64,000 nucleotides of DNA from Bacteroides sp. (GTDB lineage: Bacteria > Bacteroidota > Bacteroidia > Bacteroidales > Bacteroidaceae): positions 1-64,000 of the forward strand of contig SUXW01000006.1 in the NCBI GenBank assembly GCA_015060765.1, given 5' to 3'. This document shows, piece after piece, positions 1-8,810 of the stretch. Under the pieces are notes generated by a model, which was given only the letters and a program-made list of their open reading frames with translations, was not told the DNA's origin and searched no databases. Within the stretch, counting starts at the first letter, position 1. Every line of letters begins with the position of its first letter. Both the position numbers and the translations under genes were made by a program.

Positions 1-338
1 ATTCCCAATGCCTGCAACGTCTTCATCATCAGACCGGCATATTCAGGATAATCACGTTCAAGATCCTCCGATGGCCCTACAATAGTATAATTCAGATCCC
101 CTCCATCGTGATAAACGGCTCCCCCTCCCGTTACCCGTCTGACCAACGCGATATCGTTCTCCTTCAGATAATTGAGATTCACTTCCGTATGAACATCCTG
201 ATGATACCCTACAATGACCGACGGCCGGTTCTGCCATAAATAAAAGACCGGCTCATCCAAATTCAGATGCTCCAGACAATATTCATCGAAAGCCATGTTG
301 AAATAGGGATCTGTACAGGTATTCCTCAAAAATCTCAT
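1..338 (-). CDS. lplA: Lipoate-protein ligase A family, N-terminal part (cut by window edge)
   Basis: The first 112 codons are visible on the minus strand, starting from the ATG at 336-338. The protein begins MRFLRNTCTDPYFNMAFDE and contains RRVTGGGAVYHDGGDLNY at about residues 68-85, the lipoate-binding signature of the BPL/LplA/LipB fold. Such enzymes activate free lipoate with ATP and attach it to the E2 and GcvH lipoyl domains. gcvP, whose partner GcvH is lipoylated, lies in the same window at 35 kb but not in the same operon. The C-terminal part is outside the window, so LplA cannot be told from shorter LplA-like variants. Confidence 0.85.
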   Translation of the reverse strand, partial: MRFLRNTCTDPYFNMAFDEYCLEHLNLDEPVFYLWQNRPSVIVGYHQDVHTEVNLNYLKENDIALVRRVTGGGAVYHDGGDLNYTIVGPSEDLERDYPEYAGLMMKTLQALG

Positions 339-358
339 CTTATCACTATATAAAACGA

Positions 359-388
359 CAAAGTGGATATATGAATATACCCACTTTG
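359..388. terminator. Stem-loop between the DUF1015 gene and lplA
   Basis: An 8-bp perfect inverted repeat, CAAAGTGG (359-366) and CCACTTTG (381-388), with partly pairing ATAT inside. No clean T-run follows on the minus strand, so it may be a weak terminator or an operator. Confidence 0.35.
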
Positions 389-404
389 CAACTTATTATA
401 CTAT

Positions 405-1652
405 TTATACCAATTTATGGATAACTAGACCAGAACGTAGTTTCGGTTCAAACCAAGTCGTCTTAGGAGGCATGATGTTACCGCTATCCGCAATATCCAT
501 CAATTGCTTCATGCTGACCGGATACAAAGCCAAAGCCACCTTCATTTCTCCACTATCCACTCGTTTCTTCAATTCACCCAAACCACGGATACCACCGACA
601 AAATCAATACGCTTGTCGGAACGTAAATCCTTTATGCCCAAGATTTCATCCAAGATCAAGTTGGAAGAAATGGTCACATCGAGTACACCAATCGGATCTT
701 CATCGTTGTAAGTTCCTTCCTTTGCAGTCAGGCTATACCATTTTCCTTCCAAATAAAGAGAAAAATTATGCAATGCTTGCGGCTTATAGATTTCTGCGCC
801 CTTTTCTTCCACCACAAAATTCTTACTGATGGCTGAAAGGAATTCTTCGGCACTCAAACCATTCAAATCCTTCACTACGCGATTGTAGTCAATGATAGTG
901 AGTTGATTGGCAGGGAAACAAACCGCCATGAAATAATTGTATTCTTCATCTCCCTTGTGATCAGGATTCTGCTTTGCCTTTTCGGCACCAACCAATGCTG
1001 CAGCAGCCGAGCGGTGATGTCCGTCAGCAATATAAAGAGCAGGCATTGCGGCAAAAGCCTTTGTAATGGCATCGATATCTTCCTGATGGTCAATGATCCA
1101 GAAAGTATGTCCAAAACCATCACCAGGTGCAATAAAGTCATATTCCGGTTGTTGAGCAGTATATTTGGCTACAATGGCATCCAGTTCCGCATTATCCGGA
1201 TAAGCAAAGAACACCGGTTCAATGTTGGCATTGTTTACACGTACATGCTTCATTCGGTCTTCCTCCTTATCACGACGGGTCAATTCATGCTTCTTGATGA
1301 CTCCATTCATATAATCGGGAACGTATGCACCTACGACCAAACCATATTGGGTCTTTCCGTTCATGGTCTGTGCATATACATAATAGTTTTCCTTTTCATC
1401 CTGCACCAACCATCCTTTGTCCTGGAACATTTGGAAATGTTGGGCAGCACTATCGTATACACAAGGATCATGTTCATCGGTTCCTACCGGGAAATTAATT
1501 TCCGGTTTAATGATATGATATAAAGACTTTTCATTATCTCCAGCTTCTTCACGGGCTTCAGCAGAATTCAACACATCATAAGGACGTGAGGCTACTTGTT
1601 CAACCAAAGCTTTGGGAGGACGAATTCCTTTAAAAGGTTTAATTACTGCCAT
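405..1652 (-). CDS. DUF1015 family protein, third gene of a serine operon
   Basis: This 415-residue soluble protein belongs to the DUF1015 family. It carries the conserved segment LYIADGHHRSAAA near residue 205, with a paired His and Arg, and begins VIKPFKGIRPPKALVEQVASRPYDV, the usual family N-terminus. No catalytic activity is established for the family. It starts 20 bases after the serA stop and completes a serC-serA-DUF1015 run, an arrangement common in Bacteroidetes and Clostridia, which suggests a role around phosphoserine or serine metabolism. That role is inferred from position only. There is no signal peptide or membrane segment. Confidence 0.85.
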   Translation of the reverse strand: MAVIKPFKGIRPPKALVEQVASRPYDVLNSAEAREEAGDNEKSLYHIIKPEINFPVGTDEHDPCVYDSAAQHFQMFQDKGWLVQDEKENYYVYAQTMNGKTQYGLVVGAYVPDYMNGVIKKHELTRRDKEEDRMKHVRVNNANIEPVFFAYPDNAELDAIVAKYTAQQPEYDFIAPGDGFGHTFWIIDHQEDIDAITKAFAAMPALYIADGHHRSAAAALVGAEKAKQNPDHKGDEEYNYFMAVCFPANQLTIIDYNRVVKDLNGLSAEEFLSAISKNFVVEEKGAEIYKPQALHNFSLYLEGKWYSLTAKEGTYNDEDPIGVLDVTISSNLILDEILGIKDLRSDKRIDFVGGIRGLGELKKRVDSGEMKVALALYPVSMKQLMDIADSGNIMPPKTTWFEPKLRSGLVIHKLV

Positions 1653-1672
1653 ACTATTGAATTATGGTTAGA

Positions 1673-2593
1673 TTACTTATTTACACGGAATCTTTCGCAA
1701 CCGTCTTTCAAGAAACCAACAATCTGTTGGGCTGCAGCGATACCAGCATTAATGTTGGCTTCAGCTGTTTGAGCACCCATCTTTTTGGGAGTTGAGAAAT
1801 AGCGTCCAGCAAACTTTTCAGCAAATTCCGCATTGGCTGCAGGCATAACATCTGTTACATACTTCAAGTCAGCGCGTTCTTCCATCAATTGGATAAGTTC
1901 CGCTTCATTGATGACTTCCTTACGGGCTGTATTTACCAACAAACCGCCCTTTGGCATCTTGTTCACCAATGCATAATTAATGGAATTCTTGGTTTCAGCT
2001 GTTGCCGGGATGTGCAAAGATACCACATCACAAGCAGCATACAATTCTTCTGCTGAATCCACAGCCTTAGCACCATCCGCTTCGATTACTTCTTTCGGAC
2101 AGAATGCATCGTATGCATAGATTTCCATACCAAAGCCTCTTGCAATGCGAGCTACATTACGACCTACATTACCGTATGCATGGATACCCAATTTCTTACC
2201 TTTCAACTCTGTGCCCGATGTTCCGTTGTACATATTACGTACAGCCATAACCATCATACCCAAAGCTAATTCGGCTACGGCATTGGAATTTTGACCCGGT
2301 GTATTCATGACACAAACGCCATGAGCAGTTGCCGCTTCCAAATCAACATTATCATAACCGGCACCGGCACGAACCACAATCTTCAATTCCTTGGCTGCAT
2401 CCAATACCTCAGCATCAATCACATCACTACGGATGATAATGGCATTCGCATCTTTTACTGCTTCCAGCAAATTGGCCTTTTCACCATATTTTTCAAGCAA
2501 CACAAGTTCATAACCTGCTGCTTCAATTTCCTTACGAATACCGTCTACCGCTACTTTGGCAAACGGCTTGTCTGTTGCTACTAATACTTTCAT
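1673..2593 (-). CDS. serA: D-3-phosphoglycerate dehydrogenase, short form without ACT domain
   Basis: The 306-residue protein catalyses the first step of serine synthesis, 3-phosphoglycerate to 3-phosphohydroxypyruvate with NAD. It has the D-2-hydroxyacid dehydrogenase fold: a Rossmann motif near 139-144 (AYGNVG) and the catalytic Arg in NTARKEV (R224). It lacks the C-terminal ACT or ASB domains of the E. coli type, so serine feedback through ACT is not expected. The usual catalytic His of the TPHIG motif is replaced by Lys (STPKKMG, K270), as described for the Entamoeba/Bacteroides-type enzyme. It lies 2 bases downstream of serC and is probably translationally coupled. Confidence 0.93.
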   Translation of the reverse strand: MKVLVATDKPFAKVAVDGIRKEIEAAGYELVLLEKYGEKANLLEAVKDANAIIIRSDVIDAEVLDAAKELKIVVRAGAGYDNVDLEAATAHGVCVMNTPGQNSNAVAELALGMMVMAVRNMYNGTSGTELKGKKLGIHAYGNVGRNVARIARGFGMEIYAYDAFCPKEVIEADGAKAVDSAEELYAACDVVSLHIPATAETKNSINYALVNKMPKGGLLVNTARKEVINEAELIQLMEERADLKYVTDVMPAANAEFAEKFAGRYFSTPKKMGAQTAEANINAGIAAAQQIVGFLKDGCERFRVNK

Positions 2594-2595
2594 GA

Positions 2596-3666
2596 TTAAT
2601 GTAGTTTTTCAAATTCCTGCATGCAGTCAATCAAAGCTTGAACACTTTCCTTCGGCATAGCATTGTAGCAAGATGCACGGAAACCACCAACAGAACGGTG
2701 ACCCTTGATACCTACCATACCCTTTTCTGTAGCAAACTTCAAGAAGTCTGCTTCCAATTCCTTGTATTCATCTGCCATTACAAAGCAAATGTTCATATAA
2801 GAACGGTCGGCCTTATCGGTAACAGTACCACGGAACAACTTGTTACGGTCAATTTCAGCATAAAGCATTTCAGCACGTTCCTTAGCACGTTTCTGCATTT
2901 CTTCCACACCACCTTCGGCCTTGATCCAACGCAAAGTCTGCAATGCTGCGTAGATAGGCAATACCGGAGGAGTATTGAACATAGAACCGCCATCAATGTG
3001 AGTCTGGTAGTTCAACATGGTAGGAATATAACGGGAAACCTTACCCAAAGCATCATTCTTCACGATAACGAATGTCACACCTGCCGGAGCCAAATTCTTT
3101 TGGGCACCACCATAAATACAGATGTATTTGGAAACGTCGATAGGACGAGAGAAAATATCCGATGACATATCTGCAATCATAGGAACCGGTGAATCCAAAT
3201 CTTCATGAAGTTCAGTACCATAAATGGTATTGTTGCTGGTTACATGGAAATAATCAGCATCTTCAGGTATAGTATATCCTTTTGGAATATAAGTGTAAAC
3301 AGATTCTGCAGAAGAAGCCACTTCTACCACTTCACCAAAGCCCTTGGCTTCCTTCATAGCCTTCTTGGCCCATACACCAGTATTCAGATAAGCTGCTTTC
3401 TTTTCCAAGAAATTGAAAGGAATCATGCAAAATTCCAAACTTGCACCACCACCCAAGAATAAAACGGAATATCCTTCCGGAATATTCAACAATTCCTTGA
3501 ACAAAGCAACCGCTTCATCCACTACGGGTTGGAAATCTTTAGCACGATGACTGATTTCCATCAAAGAAAGTCCTGAACCGTTGAAATCAAGAACGGCTTG
3601 GGCTGTTTTTTCTATTACCTCACGAGGCAAAATAGAAGGTCCTGCATTGAAATTATGCTTTTTCAT
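2596..3666 (-). CDS. serC: Phosphoserine aminotransferase
   Basis: The 356-residue class V PLP-dependent aminotransferase converts 3-phosphohydroxypyruvate and glutamate to phosphoserine, the second step of serine synthesis. It begins [13 protein letters not shown], the family N-terminus. It contains the PLP-lysine region [12 protein letters not shown] near residue 190 and the late motif [17 protein letters not shown]. Length matches the family. It is the first gene of the serC-serA-DUF1015 operon. The upstream 255 bases hold a near-consensus -7 element (TAATTTCG on the minus strand, around 3714-3721). No phosphoserine phosphatase gene is visible nearby. Confidence 0.95.
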   Translation of the reverse strand: MKKHNFNAGPSILPREVIEKTAQAVLDFNGSGLSLMEISHRAKDFQPVVDEAVALFKELLNIPEGYSVLFLGGGASLEFCMIPFNFLEKKAAYLNTGVWAKKAMKEAKGFGEVVEVASSAESVYTYIPKGYTIPEDADYFHVTSNNTIYGTELHEDLDSPVPMIADMSSDIFSRPIDVSKYICIYGGAQKNLAPAGVTFVIVKNDALGKVSRYIPTMLNYQTHIDGGSMFNTPPVLPIYAALQTLRWIKAEGGVEEMQKRAKERAEMLYAEIDRNKLFRGTVTDKADRSYMNICFVMADEYKELEADFLKFATEKGMVGIKGHRSVGGFRASCYNAMPKESVQALIDCMQEFEKLH

Positions 3667-3921
3667 TTTAATAGGTTTTATTGTTAGTTATTATTTCGTT
3701 TTCATTATGATTGGCGAAATTACACATTATTTTTAGTTCTCCAAAATAAATGATAATAAATTTACGAAATATCATTCATTTTTCTTTCATATTACTTTAA
3801 AGGTCTAATTATCGCTATCATTTTGATATACCCACTTACCAATTTGGAATCTTAAATCAAACAAACTTTATCTTTTTGAAGAAAAATTAGGATAATAGAT
3901 AGGCACGATAACAAAATGTCA

Positions 3922-5253
3922 TTATTTTGCCAACTCTATAATCGTTTTCACTCCTTTTATTTTTTCATTTTTGATTAAGTTCAGTGTTTGTTTGACTTTT
4001 TTTCTCGATATAGCGACAAACGCATAATGATCTTTCACATCAATACGGCCAATCTCTTCTTTTTTCAGATTACCTTTCTTGGCAAGGAAACCAACAATAT
4101 CTATTTTATTAATCTTATCTTTCTTCCCTTTACCTATATATAAGGTAGCAAACTCCGGTTGGGACGGCATAGGTATTTCACTGGGAAAAACAAAGAGTTC
4201 CAGTTCTTCCTGAATGTAAGACGGCAAAATTTCTTCCGAATGGGCAATGATATATGAATTACCTTCCGATTCCCACCGTGCCGTTCTACCATTCCGATGG
4301 ATATAACCATCTTCTTGAATCGGCAAATGATAATGAACGATGTTCTCTATATCAGGAATATCAAGCCCCCGAGCAGCTAGGTCTGTTGAAATCAAAACAT
4401 GACAACTGCCATTACGAAACTTATATAAGACACGCTCACGGTCTTCCTGCTCCATTCCTCCATGAAAGATTCCACAAAGATATTTTTGAGACTGAAGATA
4501 TTTACCGACACGCTCCACACTTTCACGATGATTACAAAATACGAGAGTAGACCGACTACCCAGCGTACACAACAACTGATACAGGGTTTCAAGTTTGTCT
4601 TTGATAGGAGAAATAACCTTATACGAATGTATACGATCGGCTGGTTGCCTGTCTCCTTCCAAAAAATCCAATTTGATTACTTGTTTCATTCCGGTGAAAC
4701 GAGGAATCTCTTCGGCATCGGTAGCAGACAACAAGAAACGTCTTTTCAATCCGGGCAACTGACTGATAACTTGTGACATTTCTTCCTGAAATCCAAATTC
4801 CAGGCATTTGTCGAATTCATCAATAACCAAGACACCTACACCCGACGGGTCGAAATTACTCTTACCCAAATGATCATTCATACGTCCCGGAGTACCCACA
4901 ATGACAGAAGGTCGGATTCCGTTCATCGTCCGATGTTCCTCCATCGCAGGTCTTCCTCCGTAACAACTCATCACCTTATAAGATGTATCCATCGCCTTGA
5001 ACACCTGTTCTATCTGCAATGCCAATTCACGGGAAGGAACCAATATGACTGCCTGTACCCCTTCTGCACGAGGATCCAACGATTCGAGCAAAGGCAACAA
5101 ATAAGCCAAAGTCTTCCCAGAACCAGTAGGCGACAACAAGATCAGATCCTTCTGTTCTTTCCATGCAAGAATGGAAGCTTCCTGCATCGCGTTCAATGAC
5201 TCAATCTTCAAATGCTTAAGCGCATGAAGCACCAATTCCGATTGTGTATGCAT
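3922..5253 (-). CDS. dbpA: DEAD-box ATP-dependent RNA helicase, DbpA-like
   Basis: This 443-residue helicase has motif I SPTGSGKT (41-48), motif Ia PSRELALQ, motif Ib TPGR, motif II as DEFD rather than DEAD (145-148) and motif III SAT (176-178). The second RecA domain contains STDLAARGLDIP and HRNGRTAR. The last 75 residues (from about 368) match the DbpA/CsdA RNA-binding domain, which in E. coli DbpA targets hairpin 92 of 23S rRNA, so a role in large-subunit assembly is likely. It lies 44 bases downstream of the UDP-glucose dehydrogenase gene on the same strand and may be cotranscribed. Confidence 0.88.
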   Translation of the reverse strand: MHTQSELVLHALKHLKIESLNAMQEASILAWKEQKDLILLSPTGSGKTLAYLLPLLESLDPRAEGVQAVILVPSRELALQIEQVFKAMDTSYKVMSCYGGRPAMEEHRTMNGIRPSVIVGTPGRMNDHLGKSNFDPSGVGVLVIDEFDKCLEFGFQEEMSQVISQLPGLKRRFLLSATDAEEIPRFTGMKQVIKLDFLEGDRQPADRIHSYKVISPIKDKLETLYQLLCTLGSRSTLVFCNHRESVERVGKYLQSQKYLCGIFHGGMEQEDRERVLYKFRNGSCHVLISTDLAARGLDIPDIENIVHYHLPIQEDGYIHRNGRTARWESEGNSYIIAHSEEILPSYIQEELELFVFPSEIPMPSQPEFATLYIGKGKKDKINKIDIVGFLAKKGNLKKEEIGRIDVKDHYAFVAISRKKVKQTLNLIKNEKIKGVKTIIELAK

Positions 5254-5297
5254 AACATCTTAATTATTAATGGATAAGTTTATATCGTTTCAATCAT

Positions 5298-6611
5298 TCA
5301 TTTCCCGATACAATAATAGACAAAGCCATTTTCGGTGACTTCATCCGAATCGAATATATTACGACCATCAAAAACTACTGGTTGATTCATCACCTTCTTC
5401 ACCACTTTCCAGTTGGGCATTCTGAATTCTTTCCATTCCGTAACCAGCATCAAAGCATCTGCATCAAGTACCGCATCGTATATATCACTTGCATAGTCGA
5501 TGGTATCTCCGATTCTTCTTTTGGATTCGGGAATGGCAACCGGATCGAATGCACGTACATGACATCCTGCAGCCTTCAATCTTTCAATCAACACCAATGA
5601 AGGAGCTTCACGCATATCATCTGTACCTGGTTTGAAAGCCAATCCCCACAACGCAATGGTCTTCCCCTTCAGATCGCCTTCAAAATGTTTGTTCAGTTTA
5701 TCAAACAAAATACTTTTTTGATATTCGTTGACCTCTTCCACTGCCTTCAGCACCCGCATATCATAACCATTCTGTTCGGCTGTCTTGATCAACGCCTTTA
5801 CATCTTTAGGGAAGCAGGAACCACCGTAACCGCACCCTGCATATAAGAATTTGCGTCCAATCCGACTGTCCGATCCGATTCCATCGCGAACAGCTGTCAC
5901 ATCCGCTCCCACCAATTCACACAGATTCGCTATATCATTCATAAAACTGATTCGGGTAGCCAACATGGAATTAGCTGCATATTTGGTCATTTCGGCAGAA
6001 GGGATATCCATGAAGATGACACGGAAATTCACATACATGAAAGGCTTATAAAGCTTAGTCATCAATTTCTTGGCACGTTCAGATTCCACACCTACCACAA
6101 CACGGTCGGGACTCATGAAATCATCAATGGCATTTCCTTCTTTCAAGAATTCCGGATTGGAAGCTACATCAAATTCCACATCCACTCCCCGCTTGTCGAG
6201 TTCTTCCTGAATGACAGCTTTCACTTTCTTTGCCGTTCCTACAGGAACCGTACTCTTGGTGACCACCAATGTATATTTATCAATGTGCTTACCGATGGTT
6301 CTTGCCACATCAAGCACATATTTCAAATCGGCACTTCCATCTTCATCTGGAGGAGTACCGACAGCACTGAATACAATCTGGACATCATCCAGACAATCTA
6401 CCAGAGAAGTTGTAAAATGCAGTCGGCCGGCTTTGACATTCCGCTCCACCATGCTTTCCAGTCCCGGTTCGTAAATAGGGATGATTCCCTTCTTCAAATT
6501 TTCGATTTTTTCTTCATTGACATCTACACAAGTTACATTTGCACCCGTTTCGGCAAAACATGTACCTGTTACTAAACCGACATAGCCGGTTCCTACAATT
6601 GCAATATTCAT
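5298..6611 (-). CDS. ugd: UDP-glucose 6-dehydrogenase
   Basis: The 437-residue enzyme oxidises UDP-glucose to UDP-glucuronate with two NAD, feeding capsule and surface polysaccharide synthesis. It starts MNIAIVGTGYVGLVTG (NAD-binding GxGxxG) and carries the catalytic cysteine motif GGSCFPKDV in the middle. Near the end it has the UDP-binding region FKPGTDDMREAPS. Length is typical. A minus-strand -7 box lies at 6640-6647. The divergent HU/SPOR gene shares the 113-base intergenic region. Confidence 0.94.
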   Translation of the reverse strand: MNIAIVGTGYVGLVTGTCFAETGANVTCVDVNEEKIENLKKGIIPIYEPGLESMVERNVKAGRLHFTTSLVDCLDDVQIVFSAVGTPPDEDGSADLKYVLDVARTIGKHIDKYTLVVTKSTVPVGTAKKVKAVIQEELDKRGVDVEFDVASNPEFLKEGNAIDDFMSPDRVVVGVESERAKKLMTKLYKPFMYVNFRVIFMDIPSAEMTKYAANSMLATRISFMNDIANLCELVGADVTAVRDGIGSDSRIGRKFLYAGCGYGGSCFPKDVKALIKTAEQNGYDMRVLKAVEEVNEYQKSILFDKLNKHFEGDLKGKTIALWGLAFKPGTDDMREAPSLVLIERLKAAGCHVRAFDPVAIPESKRRIGDTIDYASDIYDAVLDADALMLVTEWKEFRMPNWKVVKKVMNQPVVFDGRNIFDSDEVTENGFVYYCIGK

Positions 6612-6639
6612 ATCATTTGGTTAGTTGGTTAAACGCAGG

Positions 6640-6647
6640 CAAAAATA
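6640..6647 (-). promoter_or_regulatory. -7 promoter element for ugd
   Basis: TATTTTTG on the minus strand matches the Bacteroidetes -7 consensus TAnnTTTG, 29 bases before the ugd start. Confidence 0.55.
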
Positions 6648-6712
6648 CAACAAATTCAAACTTCCTCCACATTTTCTTGGTCGAAAAATGCGATGGAACC
6701 GAATAAAAAGCC

Positions 6713-6720
6713 TATATTTG
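6713..6720 (+). promoter_or_regulatory. -7 promoter element immediately before the HU/SPOR gene
   Basis: TATATTTG matches TAnnTTTG exactly and ends only 4 bases before the ATG at 6725. The transcript should start at or next to the start codon (leaderless or nearly so). Confidence 0.6.
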
Positions 6721-6724
6721 CAAT

Positions 6725-7801
6725 ATGATTGAACTAACGAGACATATTGAGCATCTGTTGTTGGATAATGATTGTGTAGTCATCCCAGAATTGGGAGGAT
6801 TCATCACTCATTATCAATCAGCTCATTATGAAGAGAGTGAAGGAGTCTATCTGCCTCCAACACGTACCATCGGATTCAATCCCCAACTAACAATGAATGA
6901 CGGATTGCTTGCCCAATCTTACATGCAAGCCTACCATACTGACTTCCCTGACGCTACCCGTAAAATCTTGTCGGCAGTAAACCAATTGAAAGAGACACTA
7001 TATGCAGAAGGAAGAGTAAATATACATGGTATAGGTATACTTCATTACAACATCAAAGGTCTGTATGAATTTCACCCTGATGAAAGCGGCATCCTGTCTC
7101 CTTCTCTTTATGCACTCGATGCCTTCACCATACCGATGCTGACTGAAAAGGTTGAAGCCGAAGAAATACATGCTGAGGCACCGATTCTGCCAGAAAAGAA
7201 GAAAGAACGTAAAGAATTCCATTTGAATCCGCATTGGTTGGGAAATGCTGTAGCCGTTGCTGTAGCAGCCATTCTATTCTTTATCCTTTCAGTGCCTGTA
7301 GAAAACACCTATGTGGATAAAGGGAATTATGCTTCTTTAGGAACAGAGTGCCTGTTTGATGCCATTCGTACCCAATCCATGGCAACAACCTTAACACCAG
7401 CATCCAAAAACAGTCCTCAATCAAAGAAACAAATTAAGCCTGTTGCCGTAAAAGAGGAAAAGGTAGCCCCTCTTCCTAAAGTAGAGGAAACGAACAAAGA
7501 AGTTGCTCCGGCGAAAAAGGAAATCAAGAGCGAACCGAAACAACCCATCCAAAAGGAAACGGCTCGCCCCCAAAAGAAATATCATATCATTGTAGCCAGT
7601 CTGGCCACTTCGGCAGATGCACAAAAGATGTTGCAAAATTTCCAACAGAAAGGTTATGAGCACGTTTCTATTGTTGAAGGTAGCGGACGTTTCCGTATTT
7701 CACTATACAACTTCACCAACAAGAACGAAGCCAATCAAAGACTCAATGAACTGAAACAGGAAGAGGCCTACCAAACCGCTTGGTTGCTGACTTCCAAATA
7801 A
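6725..7801 (+). CDS. CCDC81-like HU domain protein with transmembrane helix and SPOR domain
   Basis: This 358-residue protein has three parts. Residues 1-140 match the prokaryotic CCDC81-like HU domains (IEHLLLDNDCVVIPELGGF, then GRVNIHGIGILHY). A single transmembrane helix follows at about 175-192, then a Lys/Glu/Pro-rich linker, and a C-terminal SPOR domain at about 282-358 (KYHIIVASLATSADA...). SPOR domains bind denuded peptidoglycan, so the protein probably ties a cytoplasmic DNA- or protein-binding HU module to the septal cell wall. It is followed by an FHA gene 11 bases downstream. The start is fixed by the promoter element directly upstream. Confidence 0.85.
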   Translation: MIELTRHIEHLLLDNDCVVIPELGGFITHYQSAHYEESEGVYLPPTRTIGFNPQLTMNDGLLAQSYMQAYHTDFPDATRKILSAVNQLKETLYAEGRVNIHGIGILHYNIKGLYEFHPDESGILSPSLYALDAFTIPMLTEKVEAEEIHAEAPILPEKKKERKEFHLNPHWLGNAVAVAVAAILFFILSVPVENTYVDKGNYASLGTECLFDAIRTQSMATTLTPASKNSPQSKKQIKPVAVKEEKVAPLPKVEETNKEVAPAKKEIKSEPKQPIQKETARPQKKYHIIVASLATSADAQKMLQNFQQKGYEHVSIVEGSGRFRISLYNFTNKNEANQRLNELKQEEAYQTAWLLTSK

Positions 7802-7812
7802 ACTCTATCCGA

Positions 7813-8337
7813 ATGAAAAGAATCCTTTGTCCCAAATGTGACAATTACATCACTTTTGACGAAACCAAATACTCCGAAGGACAATCCTTGGTCTTCATTT
7901 GCGAACATTGCAAAAAGCAATTCAGCATCCGTATCGGTAGGACCAAACTGAAAGCGACCCGCAAGGAAGAAGTGCTCGACGAACAAGAGAACAGCAAGGA
8001 TTTTGGAAGCATTGTTGTTGTAGAGAATGTATTCGGATACAAACAAGTACTTCCATTGAAGGAAGGCGACAATATTATCGGACGCAGGAATAAAGGTACA
8101 GAAGTGGATGTATCCATTGAGACATCCGACCCTAGTATGGACCGTAGCCATTGTGTAATCAATGTTAGTCGGAATAAAAAAGGAAAAATCATTTATACGC
8201 TACGCGATAATCAAAGTATAACGGGTACTTTCCTGATGAATGAGATATTAGGTGAGAAAGATCGCGTCCGCATTGAAGAAGGAGCAATAATTACATTGGG
8301 AGCCACCACCCTCATCTTACGAACTGCTGAAGAATAA
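7813..8337 (+). CDS. Zinc-ribbon plus FHA domain protein
   Basis: The start at 7813 (MKRILCPKC) is preferred over an upstream in-frame start at 7780 that overlaps the HU/SPOR gene. The 174-residue protein opens with a two-CxxC zinc ribbon (CPKC at 5-8 and CEHC about 25 residues later). It continues with an FHA fold from about residue 75: IIGRRN, then DPSMDRSHCVI with the phosphothreonine-contacting Arg/Ser/His residues. FHA domains read phosphothreonine, so it probably works in signalling downstream of a Ser/Thr kinase encoded elsewhere. It overlaps the next gene by one base, so the two are likely coupled. Confidence 0.85.
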   Translation: MKRILCPKCDNYITFDETKYSEGQSLVFICEHCKKQFSIRIGRTKLKATRKEEVLDEQENSKDFGSIVVVENVFGYKQVLPLKEGDNIIGRRNKGTEVDVSIETSDPSMDRSHCVINVSRNKKGKIIYTLRDNQSITGTFLMNEILGEKDRVRIEEGAIITLGATTLILRTAEE

Positions 8338-8810
8338 TGGACATTCTTTTATTTATCATAGCATTCATACTGATTGTATTGGGAATAATAGGATGTATTG
8401 TACCCATGTTGCCGGGCATCCCTCTCTCTTATGTCGGAATTCTATTGCTACATATAACAGATAGAGTACAATTCTCTAATTCACAATTGATTATTTGGTT
8501 GGTGATAGTCATTGCATTGCAAGTGATAGACTATATCACCCCCATGTTAGGGAGCAAATTCAGTGGAGGTACCACCTATGCCAACCGAGGATGTATAGCC
8601 GGAACCATTATAGGGTTGTTCTTTATGCCATGGGGAATTATCATGGGCCCATTCCTTGGAGCAGTTATCGGCGAGATGTTAGGCGGCCGGGATTTGGACC
8701 ATGCGCTGAAAGCCGGATTCGGTTCACTGATAGGTTTCCTATTTGGGACATTGGCCAAACTAATCGTCAGCTTCTATTTCCTGATTAAAGCCATAGCAGC
8801 GGTCGTTTAA
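8337..8810 (+). CDS. DUF456 family membrane protein
   Basis: The 157-residue protein consists of three to four hydrophobic helices. Gly-rich turns (GIIGCIVPMLPGIPLSYVG, then MGPFLGAVIGEMLGGRD) are typical of the DUF456 family. Its start codon overlaps the stop of the FHA gene by one base. Its 3' end overlaps the convergent cobB-like gene by 4 bases. Family function is unknown; an inner-membrane location is clear from the sequence. Confidence 0.82.
   Translation: MDILLFIIAFILIVLGIIGCIVPMLPGIPLSYVGILLLHITDRVQFSNSQLIIWLVIVIALQVIDYITPMLGSKFSGGTTYANRGCIAGTIIGLFFMPWGIIMGPFLGAVIGEMLGGRDLDHALKAGFGSLIGFLFGTLAKLIVSFYFLIKAIAAVV

Noticed and set aside
903-1523. Plus-strand 206-codon ORF inside the DUF1015 gene
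   Set aside because: Antisense shadow of a conserved gene; no domain and no promoter.
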